This document shows, piece by piece, positions 21,786-32,300 of a DNA stretch of 64,000 nucleotides (position 1 is its first letter; each line of letters starts with the position of its first letter). The notes beneath the pieces are model-generated. The model saw only the letters and a list, made by a program, of their open reading frames with translations. It had not been told where the DNA came from and made no database searches. Origin of the DNA: Isoetes taiwanensis (taxonomy: Eukaryota > Streptophyta > Lycopodiopsida > Isoetales > Isoetaceae); assembly GCA_021234155.1 (NCBI GenBank), contig JAJEKV010000213.1:498001-562000 (forward strand), in the 5' to 3' direction. Both the position numbers and the translations under genes were made by a program.

Positions 21786-22806
21786 AAGAACATCAATATT
21801 TCTCAAGGAAATCAAGAAGAATTAGTTACTATTGGAGGAGATCTTACTCAAGAGGAGGAAGGTGATTTGATATCTTTGTTAAGAAAATTCAGGGATGTTT
21901 TGGCAAGAAATTACAAAGAATTGAAAGGCATTCCACCAGAGATTGTGGTTCATACCATTGATTTGAAACAAGGATCAAAACCAGTCCAACAAGCTCAAAG
22001 AAGAATGAGTCCAGCCATAGAGGAGCAAGTAAAGGCAGAAATAATGAAACTTTTGGAGGTGGGATTTATTGTACCAGTGCCAAATTTAGATTGGATAGTC
22101 TATTGTACCAGAACGAAAGCGAAATAACTCAATCCGAGTATACATTGATTACAGGGATCTCAACAAAGCTACCAAAAGAGATCATTTTCCTACACCATTC
22201 ATAGACACCTTGTTGGATATTGTTGCAAGAAATCAGGCCTACTCTTTCTTGGATGGTTACTCAGAATATAATCAGATCCAAATCTATCCACCACATCAAG
22301 CAATGACGATTTTCCGAACACATTTTGGCATCTATGCTTATAAGGTATTACCTTTTGGCCTCACAAATGCTCTAGCCACATTTCAGCGAGCTATGACATA
22401 TGCTTTTCATGATATTTTAGACTTTTTGAGAGTCTTTATAGATGACTTAACAGTATTTTCTAATCCAAGAAGGGATCACTTGGATCATCTCAGAAAAGTT
22501 CTTGAAAGATGCCGATTGTATGGTATAAGTTTGAATCCTGCTAAGTGTATCTTCTTCATTAGAGGAGGAAAACTATTGGGCAATTATATTTCAGAAAATG
22601 GGTTACAAGTGGATCATAGTAAGATTGCAGCATTGGAGAAGGTGAAACCACCTACAAATGTATCACAAGTGAGAAGTTTATATGGCCAACTCAGTTTTAG
22701 TAGGAGGTATTTGCACAATTTTGCTAAAGTAACCCAGCCACTTGTGGATTGTATGAAGCAAGGGCAGAATTTTAGATGGAAGGAGGACGCTCAAAGAAGC
22801 ATTTGA
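21786..22806 (+). pseudogene. Reverse transcriptase of gypsy e1
   Basis: Begins GGDLTQEEEGDLISLLRKFR, continues through QAQRRMSPAIEEQVKAEIMK, FLDGYSEYNQIQI, KVLPFGLTNALATFQRAM and the catalytic VFIDDLTVFS (FxDD variant of YxDD), then LNPAKCIFF and LLGNYISENG. A break at about 22100-22125 removes the VxxxPVRKPN segment that is intact in e2. The RT core missing from e2 is present here. Confidence 0.8.
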
Positions 22807-23480
22807 ATGGTGCCTTGGACAACTGAAAGAGAGAACTTTGCTGATTCCTCCAAGAATGAGTGAGACATTTCATTTATTCTTTACAGTTTGGGAGCAAGCT
22901 TTGGCTGTCACACTATGTCAGAAAAATCAGCAAAAGCATTATGATGTGAATTACTATGCTAGCAGGTTGTTAACTCCACAAGAGCATAAATGGACTCATG
23001 TGGAGCATCTTGGGTTGGCATTGAACTGGGCCTTGACCAAATTTAGACATTATCTTCTTCCTTCACAATGGAATTCAACAAATGTACAATATGTCTACAT
23101 TCATATGGATCCCGTTGCCATGCATTTACAACAAGACAGTCCAAGATCTTAAAGTTACAAGGTAGGCTCTTATCATACAAGAGTTTGAGTTGAAGTATAT
23201 GAATATGGCTCAAGGAGCTCATAATCCAAGTGCCTATTTAAGTAATGGTGCTGAAATAGAAGAGAAAACAGATCAGCAAGTAGTATTTCAGGATAATGGA
23301 GTATTACAAGGGTTCATTGAGACCGTGGATCTTTGGTATGCTAATATATACAGGTATTTACAAGATCAGACTTATCCTTCATCTCTGAGAGTACAAGCAG
23401 CTGGTTATGTGGTGCATGAGGCTATTCTTTATAAGAGGACTATGGAAGGTCTCTTATTAAGATGTGTTGCTAGTCAGTAA
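22780..23480 (+). pseudogene. RNase H and connection region of e1
   Basis: Frames 22838-23152 and 23190-23480 correspond to e2 residues LFFTVWEQALAVTLCQKNQQ, YYASRLLTPQE and LGLALxWALxKFRHYL, the gypsy RNase H, followed by the connection to integrase (YAGYVVHEAILYKR-like AAGYVVHEAILYKRTMEGLL). A one-base insertion near 22792 and a deletion near 23107-23115 break it. Confidence 0.7.
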
Positions 23481-24413
23481 ACTCATGATTTGTTGCAGCA
23501 AGCACATGATTGTTAGGGGCATTTTGCAGCCAGAACCACAGCTAGGAAGATCCTTCATTGGGGATATTATTGGCCAACTTTTTACAAGGATACTAGAGAC
23601 TTTGTTAGCAAATGTGAGAAGTGTCAAAGGCATAAACAATTAACAGGCCACAATAATATGCCATTCCATCCTATTTTGAGCATTGGTCCATTTCATATGT
23701 AGGGATTGGATTACATTGGGCCTATCAATCCTCCATCTTCCAAAGGTCATAAGTATATCTTGGCAGCCACATGTATGTTTACGAAGTGGGTAGAAGCAAT
23801 TCCAGCAAAGCATGCTACAGAAAATACCACAGTAAGCTTTCTTTATCACAATTTGATTTCTCGGTTTGGTGTTCCAACCATTCTTTTGTCTGATCGGGCA
23901 ACTCATTTCATTGGGAAAGTAGTAGCTCAGTTAACAAAAAAGATTGGTGTTCAACATGTACAAGCTTCTGCTTATTATCCACAGGGAAATGGGCAAGCTG
24001 AGTCTACTAACAAAATTTTGAAAGCTATCTTGGCTAAAACAGTGAAGGATAATCAAAGAAATTGGCATGAAGCCTTGACAGGTGCCTTATGGAGTTTCAG
24101 GTGTACTTACAAGTTGGCTACATGATTTACACCATTTGAATTGGTTTATGGAGTGCAAGCTATGATGTCTATTCATTTGGACATTCCTTTGTGTTCATTT
24201 GTGGAGCTACCTTATTATGAGAATTTAGGAGAAGTTCCAACTCCAAATCAAGTGCATAATTAGGATGGATGATTTGCTGCAATTGCAAGAGATGAGACAA
24301 GAAGCAGCAGACTTCAATATGAGGCATAAACAGAAAGTAAAGCTTATCAAAGACAAGTTACAGGTTGTCAATCCATATGAGGAAGGGCAATTGGTGCTAT
24401 ACAGGACCACTAA
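23460..24413 (+). pseudogene. Integrase of gypsy e1
   Basis: Zinc-binding HHCC-like part (HDLLQQAHDC ... CEKCQRHK) then the D,D,E core: MDYIGPINPP, LSDRATHFIGK and GQAESTNKILK. Stops occur at 23478, 23516, about 23701 (Trp to stop) and 24124. SDRGTHF is SDRATHF here. Ends where homology to e2 is lost. Confidence 0.75.
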
Positions 24414-24580
24414 TTAACCTTAGCTTCAGGTTCGCGGTTGGATGGCTCTCCAAAGTTTGACGCTCCCTCATCGACCCCTCGTCCTGCGTCCTCGTCTAAG
24501 GCTTGGTTCATGTGTTCCACTGAAAACCAGAAGAATATGGCATTAATGTAGTTCATAGAATTATAATAATTACATACAAC
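24414..24580. other. Spacer after truncated e1
   Basis: Contains no LTR and no recognisable gene; starts aaccttagcttcaggttcgcgg, unrelated to e2. Marks the deletion or recombination breakpoint of e1. Confidence 0.5.
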
Positions 24581-24975
24581 GGGTGTAAATTTGATAGTGG
24601 TACCCCAAAATGCGCGAAAGCACCAAGCACCTAAAGCACCTAAATTCGAGCAAGGAATTGCAATTCTAATGCGTCAGAATTGCAATTGAAATGAACTAGT
24701 TTATTCCGGAATTGAAGAATGATAGCAAGAACTGATACAAATTCCCGCCATCCAAGAAATCCCGCCATCCGGTAGAATCAACTAAGAAATCAATCTCGCG
24801 CCCAAAGAATCAATCCATGTCATCGATCCCTTCCTCCTCGGAAGAGAATTGCTATTTCTGGAATAACAACCTCATAATTCGTTACTCTAAATTTTGATCG
24901 AGGAATAAGCACCTAAAGCACTTAAAGCAAGTGTCCGGACAGTGCTTTTGGGGTACCACTATCAAATTTACACCC
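24581..24975. mobile_element. 395-bp MITE with 30-bp terminal inverted repeats
   Basis: gggtgtaaatttgatagtgg + taccccaaaa at the left (24581-24610) is the perfect reverse complement of 24946-24975. Flanks share caac (24577-24580 and 24976-24979), possibly a short target duplication. Inside, both ends carry agcacctaaagcac repeats. No coding capacity. Long perfect TIRs could be Mutator-like, but the expected 9-bp duplication is not seen, so superfamily is open. Confidence 0.75.
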
Positions 24976-25192
24976 CAACGCACATTGGCATTCCCGTGAT
25001 GTGGGATAGTTCCCTCTTCGTATAACTGTTGATATAGATAAACAGCTCCACGAGTAGTGGATATTTGTACGTGCTCCTTGCTAGGGGGAAACCCGTATAG
25101 CCAGTACTATGACAATATGACGAGTATTAGCTAATGACATTTAAAGTTCTTATTAAAATTAATGTGAACTAATATAGCTCTTACGAATCTAT

Positions 25193-25311
25193 GGTGAAAC
25201 CCTTTCCGACCGCCGGAGCCCAAATGAGACGGAGTTCGTCCACTTGAAGTTGCTTTCGCAGTCCATTCTGCATGTTTCTTAAGTGGATCCTTTGCACGTT
25301 CGAATGCGATC
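25193..25311 (-). CDS. Exon-like frame, possible Transposase_24-type fragment
   Basis: Between an acceptor (ccttgcaatcag) and a donor (gattc/gtaagagc) the minus strand reads IAFERAKDPLKKHAEWTAKA then SSGRTPSHLGSGGRKGFHHR. The T-P-S-H-L-G-S-G-G-x-x-G-F segment resembles the H-x-x-G-S-x-x-F of plant Transposase_24 proteins. A second frame (GLRKQLQVDELRLIWAP) is also open across the exon, so the phase is not certain. Confidence 0.3.
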
Positions 25312-26107
25312 TGATTGCAAGGCACACAACATTATCACAAGAATTTAAGTGGCCCATGCAAAGACATCTAGAAAAATTGAAATTGAAATCAAACTTGGAA
25401 ACTGATGGTTTGAACACCAAGAACACAACACGTGAAGTAACTTAGGTTGTCGAAATGTGAAAATGAGAAAATAAACAAGATACGAGCTCAAAGAACCTAG
25501 GAAAAAGTAATGAAATTAATATGGCAAATTTTTCGAAACCAAGGGCCATGAGTAAGCAAATGAGAGGATTCATCAGGGACAAAAGTCAAAATAAACCATG
25601 GGCTAAGTGCTAAAATTTGAGCTAGTTTACAGAAAAGAACAAAGGTTTTAGGTGCTTACATCCTATAAAACGAAATAAGAGAAGAAAATAATGGTTTAAC
25701 GTTTGTTAAAAAATAGATTTCTAAATACCGTCTACTAAGTCCCCCAGACCCATTGAACTACCAAGAAGAGAATCATGACCTAAGGTCAAATATCAAGAAG
25801 AAACTATTGGTCCAAGGCAGCCAGAAAAGGAAGATCGTAAGATTGCGAACAACAATAAGTGGACAAAAGAGAGAGTATGTTAGCAAAGGTATGTCTAGTA
25901 GCTAAATAAGGACTACCATGGCCTAGAAACCCTGCTCTAAGGACCATATCACAACTATCAAGAAAAGAGATCAAAGCAAAAGTATGTTGTTCCCAGGGTC
26001 GAAGCAATGCCGTTAGCCACGAAGAGTTAAAAGCAATCTCGTTAACCACCAAGGAAAGGCATGACAACGAACTGATTTCCTTCAAACAGACCCAAGACAT
26101 GATAGAG

Positions 26108-26395
26108 ATATCCTAAATCTGGCATGACATAGTAGAGATATCCTGGAGAAATAAAGCTGGCATGTTAGTCTACTCCATGATTTATATTCTATGGGCATGA
26201 GGAGGCTAGTCACCTGAAAGTGCATAATGTGAGAGCATGCTGTTCTACTCTTAATATTCTATGGGCGTGAGGAGGCTAGTTGCCTAAATAGCATAGCATA
26301 ACGTAAAGATAATGCAGACCTAATTCTGCAACTCCACCTTTGAGAGCATGTTATTCTACTCCATGATTTATATTATGTGGGTGTCAGAGAGAACC
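26108..26395. repeat. Diverged tandem repeats (tattctatgggc.tgaggaggctag)
   Basis: Three imperfect copies, 80-130 bases apart, of gttctactcc(atgattta)tattctatgggc(a/g)tgaggaggctag, preceded by a doubled ctggcatga(ca)tagtagagatatcct. Confidence 0.55.
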
Positions 26396-27857
26396 TTTTG
26401 AGTCGAATAAGCTTTTGCCACATATTAAGCAGTTATTCTTTGCATTCTTCTATTTGTCGACATTCTTGTATGTAGGCAGCTCCTAATTTCGAGCCAATTT
26501 TCCAACCCTATGAGGGCGCAGGAAGGTCCATGTATACAAGAATGTTAGGTAACACCATTGCTTTGTAGATTACAGGAAAAAATATTGAATGGGCGCATGA
26601 TAGGGCGCTCCTGCTGGTGCCTCGATTCAAATGATGGGTTCGATGGATGAGGCACAGGCTCTAGCTGCTGCTCTTCTCCAGAACCTAGTGCTTGAGCCAA
26701 ATTTGTTGCCACACTTCCTTCTCCTTAGGTTTGGATTGTGACAACTTGTAAGGATAGATTTTCTTTAGGTTTTTTTAGATTTTGTAAAGACAGTGTGCTC
26801 TTTCTTTCTCGACTGAAGATAATAATTTAATTGAAAGTGTAAATTCAACAGATTTGCTTAAATATTAGTGTATGGCAGTATATATTTTTCTACTAAGATT
26901 TTTCGCTAAACTCGAAAGGGCATGGGTTTTTTTATTCTGATAGTAAAATTGGTACTGCTACATGCATCTACTATTTGGCATTTATTGCTACTCATTGTAT
27001 TATGTCCCATAGACCAATTGGTCTCGGAGGACGTTAAAAACTAATTCAATTCAATTCTTAACACTAGAGTTGTCCCTTGATGGACCATAAATGGTTCATT
27101 TGTACAGTTCGCTTTAAAATTGATATAAAATCAATGGCATAAAATTCAGTTAAACCCTTTCTACATGTTAATATATGGCAGTCATGTTGCACAGGAAAAA
27201 TAGTTAAAAATGCATATACCTCTAAAATTGAAAGTTATGCTTAGGTGAATCAAGGGGAGTCAAGTCCAGTTTGCTTCATGTTTACATAATGTAAAACGGT
27301 CTCAATAAAAGGATTTTTTTGATTTTTTTCATTATAATAGCATTTTTCTATGTGAGATAAGGATTAATACACAAAAAACCTTGTTCCAATCTGAAGTCTA
27401 AAAAGGAAGATATGGCCAGTCAAACATGACAGGGTCAAAACAGTTTTCTGTCTTCTGTGGACCAATAATGGTTTCCAGAAGGTTGTTTCAATTAAAATTC
27501 TACAACTTTTGCATGAAAATGATTTTTTACTTCAAATTTGGTATAATTGCTTCATGCATAAAAAATATTTGTTGATCTGTAATTTGAAGGTTCATTTTTG
27601 ACTTATAGTAACAATTTTAAGTGACTTTTAATTCATGTTTATTTTGTTATATTTGAAGAAACTTTATTGAAATAGTATGTCATTGAAAACATCATATGTG
27701 AATGCTTGTATGGAAATGAAACCAATGAAAAAACAAGTAAAGAAAAAGAGCAAAAGGCATGATCATGGTAAATCAAAAAAAGTTTCTGTACCTAAGACCA
27801 TTACTGATCCACAGGTTCATTTTAAATCAATAACTTCTTTACCTTAGTCGATCTCAA

Positions 27858-28349
27858 GCAACATATAACTATCATTAACATTATTAACATAAACCATCGC
27901 ATCCAATGCATTTAAATTAAAATCCCTCTGAAACCCCCTTTGGTTTGGGTGCATATTCACACGGGGGGTTACTCCGGGCATCGAGAGCTGTCGGATGGGC
28001 ATATAAGCCCTTTATTCTTCGATCTGGATCGTACATAGCCATCCTCGTTTGTGGGGTATCCCTGTACAAGTTTTTGTACACTGTATATTGAGGTTTGCAA
28101 AATACTATAAGGTTTGAGAATAGAATAGAATAGAATAGAATAGAATATGATTTTATCGTCCACGGAGACCAACAGAGAATGTACTTAATGGTGTTAATTT
28201 TGTACATGTATTTTTTTTAGGGGCTCTCGCTGCCCTACGTAACCCCCTCTGTGAATATGCACCCAAACCAAAGGGGCTTTTAGGGGGATTTTAATTGGAT
28301 TGGATGCGATGGTTTGTATTAATAATGTTAATGATTGTTATATGTTGGT
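27858..28349. mobile_element. Foldback MITE with about 130-bp inverted arms
   Basis: 27858-27990 and 28219-28349 are long imperfect inverted repeats: left caacatataactatcattaa ... tttggtttgggtgcatattc; right gaatatgcacccaaaccaaa ... ttaatgattgttatatgttg. The loop holds a (gaata)n tract. No coding capacity. No convincing target duplication, so superfamily is unassigned. The RNA would fold into a long hairpin, a typical small-RNA source. Confidence 0.75.
28116..28147. repeat. (TAGAA)n microsatellite
   Basis: Six units of agaat in the loop of the foldback MITE. Confidence 0.75.
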
Positions 28350-28628
28350 TGTTATATAAAAAAAAAAAATTGGGCCCTTCGGGCCCCCAAAAGCAAAGAT
28401 AGGTAAACTTAGATGAACAGAGTAGAAAATATTTGTAATGATGTTATAGATATATTCAAAGATATGTTTATTTAGGAATTTGAAATAGGAAATAAAGTAA
28501 AAGTAGTTATATGCTCCAATAAGACCAAAAAATAAGATAAGATAAGCATCTTTGTACAATCACATTGTCGATTTGACTCATTGAGGCATTAACAGAAGTT
28601 GGAATCTTTTTTCTATTATTAAAAGAAT
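28350..28628. other. AT-rich flank of gypsy e2
   Basis: No gene seen. Contains a short GC hairpin gggcccttcgggccc (28371-28385). Ends with the e2 target site agaat (28624-28628) and was continuous with 43557 before e2 inserted. Confidence 0.5.
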
Positions 28629-28676
28629 TGTTGGGGTGATCACCACTCACCACACTTGTCACCACTCACCACACTT
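28629..28676 (+). repeat. e2 5' LTR, left piece
   Basis: tgttggggtgatcaccactc and the following cactcaccacactt match the first 48 bases of the 3' LTR with one difference. Interrupted after ctt by CACTA. Confidence 0.85.
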
Positions 28677-28689
28677 CACTACAAGGGAT

Positions 28690-29195
28690 AGTCGACGTCC
28701 AACGACGTCGCGACGTCGAAGAACGACGGGTCGTCGTCGAACATCGACGACATCGTCGTTCAACGACGACAACGTCGTTTCAACGATGTTTCTCAGGGCT
28801 GACGTGTCGGATTGGCCTGCGTGGCATGGTAATCTTTGCTGCCGCCAGGCGGGCGGGGCGATGTCAAAAACGACGGTGGGCGTCGTTGAACGACGTCTCC
28901 GCGAGCGACGTGGCACATCAGGTTGCGTGGCTTTGGCGACATGCCGCCGGGCACGCCACCGTTTACGCCATCGTCGACATGGCGCCGTTGAATGGCGACT
29001 AAAAAATGCGGCGTGACGGTCGAAACGGGTTTTGGCGACATGCGGTCGGGCACGCCAAAGTGTCCCGCCGTCGACATGACGTCGTTAAACGACGCCTAGA
29101 ATATCTGACGTGGCAGCAGTTTTGCCAGCGTGGCTGGCATCGTCCGCGCCACGCTATTGTCAGCAGAGCGCCACGTAAGCAACGTCGTTTAACGA
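28690..29195. repeat. Left subterminal region, cgtcgtt(n)aacgacg palindromes
   Basis: About 15 copies of cgtcgtt or its complement aacgacg, often joined head to head as gtcgttgaacgacg or gtcgtttaacgacg, mixed with gtggc(a)/gccac pieces. Expected binding region for the transposition proteins of this element. High CpG density means heavy methylation is likely. Confidence 0.7.
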
Positions 29196-29203
29196 CGTCA
29201 CTA

Positions 29204-29251
29204 TTTTTTTTTTTTTTTTTTTTTTTGGGGGAAAAAAAAAAAAAAAAAAAA
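29204..29251. repeat. T23-G5-A20 palindrome
   Basis: A run of 23 T, five G and 20 A forms a near-perfect hairpin at the inner edge of the left subterminal region. Confidence 0.85.
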
Positions 29252-29300
29252 CGTCTTGAAAAAAATTTTATCTTGGCGACGCCGCTTATTGTTTGGAATG

Positions 29301-32300
29301 CCAAAATTACCCTATGGACTAAGTTACACGGTCAGTTTTGCAAAAAAACGACACACTTACGCCCTACATTGCAGTATTCAACAGCCACCTCCTAGACCAC
29401 ACTCCCGGATCTCGGTTCCCGTATCCGACCGTTGAATCCTTTGTTCAAGGAACCTGGTCCGAGAAGGTCCAAAAAAATCCAACATCCGTCCGGGAGAACA
29501 TATCAAACCGGGCGTCCCCCCTGGCGGCGACAAAGATAGAAACCAAAGTGTTTTTGTCGTTCGGACATTGCGGAGAACTCAAATGCCGATCCGACTTTCG
29601 GCCACATCGTCGAATGCCAAAATTACCCTAGGGACCAAGTTATACGGTCAGTTTTGCAAAAGAAACAAACACTTACGCCCTACATTGTAAAGATATTCGT
29701 GCCCACCTCCTAGGCCAATTGACTACGAGTGTGTTGCACATGAGATAGTTTGGCTTCCGAGAAGGGGTGGGCTTCACGCCACAAAACTTGGTCCCTAGGG
29801 CAATTTCGGACGCTCGAGTCCATTGGCGAGACGGATCACTGGTTCGAGAGGGAAGTTGCCGTCCGTCGCCGTCGGGTGGCCTTTGGGAGAGGAATTTTGG
29901 GGCAAGCTGCTTCCGGGTGGTTTTAGGGTCCGTGCTCTCGGCGTCAACACCCCCTCTACATCAAGACACCGGCGCCAAGGTCCTAGTCAAATCTGATAAG
30001 GATAGAGCCTCCAAACGTAAACCCTATGAGTTGCCGTGTTCTAGCGAGTTTGCGCTTTGGGTGCCGATTTTGGTCTTTTGCACTTGGGACGTGGCCGATC
30101 ACATGCATTGAGAACGCTGAAGCAAGGGGAACCGGACGGAATGGAGTTTGGACTGTACTCCTCCCGTTGTGGCGGTTAGAAGTCAAGGGCCGCTTTTGCA
30201 GTAGCAAGACATTAAGTAAATTGTAATTAATGCATAGTACGGACTTAAATTCTGATTTTTGTCGCCTAGCTTCCTAAGTCATCGCCAACATACAGGCCAA
30301 CTTTCAAAAATTTTGGATAAGGTTTAGATCAAATAGTTTGCACTAGAACAGTCCGGGCAGCCTGTTGTTGGGCAGCCGAGCTGGCACACTTGCCCAAGTC
30401 AAACAAGGCGAGGGACCTTGCAAGGCCTCCTCATTAGAGGGGAGAGTCCGAACCCCGGAGGCGAGCCCCAAAAAGCTTCGAGGCAAGGGCCCGCCGTGGG
30501 GCGACGCTAAAGACCACACTCAGGATCTCGGTTCCGTGATCCGACCGTTGAATCCTTTGTTCAAGGAACACGTCCGAGAAGGTCCAAAAAATCCAACATC
30601 CGTCCGGGAGAACATATCAAACCGAAGCGCCCCAAGGCTGGCGGCAGTAGAAACCAAAGTGTTTTGTCGTTGGGACATTGCGGAGGCTCGAAATGCCGAT
30701 CCGACTTCGGCCACATCGTCGAGAATGCCAAAATTACCCTAGGGACCAAGTTATATGGTCAGTTTGCAAAAAAACAAACACTTACGCCCTACATTGCAAA
30801 GATTGGCCAGCCCACCTCCTAGGCCAATTGACTACGAGTGTGTTGCACATGAGATAGTTTGCGCTTCTTGAGAAGGGGGTGGGCTTCGGCCACAAAACTT
30901 GGTCCCTAGGGCAATTTCGACGTTCCGAGTCCATTGGCGAGAGGCAGATCACGGTTGCCCGGAGAGGGAAGTTGCCCGTCCCGTCGCTGTGGCCTTTGGG
31001 AGAGGAATTTTGGGGCAAGCTGCTTCCGGGTGGTTTTTAGGGTCCGTGCTTTCGGCGCCAACACCTCCCTCTACATCAAGACCGGCCAAGAAGGTCCTAG
31101 TCAAATCGACAAGGATAGAGCCTCCAAACGTAAACCCTATGAGTTGCCGTGTTCTAGCGGGGTTTGCGTTTTGGGTGCCGAAGTTTTGGTCTTTTGCAGA
31201 TGGGACGTGGCGATCACATGCAGTTGAGAACGCGAAGCAAGGGGAACTCGACGGAATGGAGTTTGGACCTGTACTCCTCCCGTTGTGGCGGTTAGAAGTC
31301 AAGGGGCTTTTGCAGAGAGCAAGACATTCGTAAATTCGTAATTAATGCATAGTACGGACTTAAATTCTGATTTTTTGTCAGCTAGCTTCCTAAGTCATCG
31401 CCAACATCTGAGGCCAACTTTCAAAATTTTTGGATAAGGTTTAGATCAAATAGTTTGCACTAGAACAGTCCGGGCACTGTTGTTGGGCAGCCGAAGCCTG
31501 ACACACTTGCCCAAGTCAAACAAGGCCAGGACCTTGCAAGGCCTCCTCATTAGAGGGGAGAGTCCGAACCCGGGGAGGCGAGCCCCAAAAGCTTCCCAAG
31601 GCAGCCTTTCTCGGCGGCTCGCTCGTGGGGGCGACGCTAAAGACCACACTCCGGGATCTCGGTTCCTCGATCCCAACCGTTGAATCCTTTGTTCAAGGAA
31701 CCTGGTCCGAGAAGGTCCAAAAATCCAACATCCGTCCGGAGAACATATCAAACCCAAGCGTTCTCATGGGCGACGGCAGTAGAAACCAAAGTGTTTTGTC
31801 GTTCGGACATTGCGGAGGTTCAAAATGCCGATCCGACCCCACATCGTCGAGAATGCCAAAATTACCCTAGGGACCAAGTTATACGGTCAATTTTGCAAAA
31901 GAAACAAACACTTACGCCCTACATTGTAAAAAGATTATTGACCACCTCCTAGGCCAATTGACTACGAAAGTGTGTTGCACATGAGATATTTTGGCTTCTT
32001 CGAGAAGGGGGTGGGCTTCGCCACAAAACTTGGTCCCTAGGGCAATTTCGGCGTTACGAGTCTATTGGCGAGAGACAGATCACGGTTCCGGAGAGGGGAA
32101 GTTGCCCGTCCGTCGCCAGGGCCTTTGGGAGAGGAATTTTGGGGCAAGCTGCTTCCGGGTGGTTTTTAGGGTCCGTGCTCTGGCGTCAACACCCCCCCTC
32201 TACATCAAGACACGGCGCAAGGTCCTAGTCAAATCGACAAGGATAGAGCCCAAACGTAAACCCTATGAGTTGCCGTGTTCTAGCGGGGTTTGCGTTTTGG

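Larger units (their letters stand above)
19569..24413 (+). mobile_element. Decayed Ty3/gypsy element e1, 3' LTR missing
   Basis: A 334-bp 5' LTR is followed by a primer-site region, gag with zinc knuckles, RT, RNase H and integrase remnants in gypsy order (RT-RH-INT). It is the same family as e2 (28629-43551), with extensive nucleotide identity. Homology to e2 stops abruptly at ggaccacta (about 24413), so the last part of pol and the 3' LTR are gone. Many stops and frame changes. RT style (DGYSxYNQI, FIDDL) and primer context fit the non-chromodomain OTA (Ogre/Tat/Athila) group; that assignment is inference. Confidence 0.8.
24976..27857. other. AT-rich spacer, little gene content
   Basis: Apart from the exon-like segment at 25193-25320 and a repeat at 26108-26395 I see nothing I can name. 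The 98-residue minus frame at 25804-26100 is open but unrecognised. 26.56-27.06 kb contains a G/C-richer piece (gctctagctgctgctcttctccag) then AT-rich DNA, possibly an old retrotransposon 3' end. Confidence 0.4.

Noticed and set aside
21566-21865. Minus- and alternate-frame ORFs rich in Cys/Asp/Gly, Met/Val or Thr/Val at 21566-21865 and 40015-40349
   Set aside because: They are phase shadows of the tandem caccacattca repeat inside gypsy pol.
24414-28628. A displaced 3' LTR for gypsy e1
   Set aside because: No match to the 367-bp LTR sequence (cactcacca array, ggctctaaca end) before the true 5' LTR of e2 at 28629, which has its own target duplication.
28636-29395. Arg-rich overlapping ORFs at the left end of the 8.1-kb CACTA
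   Set aside because: All arise from cgtcg/cgacg subterminal repeats; frames on both strands are equally open and nothing is conserved with the right end at protein level.
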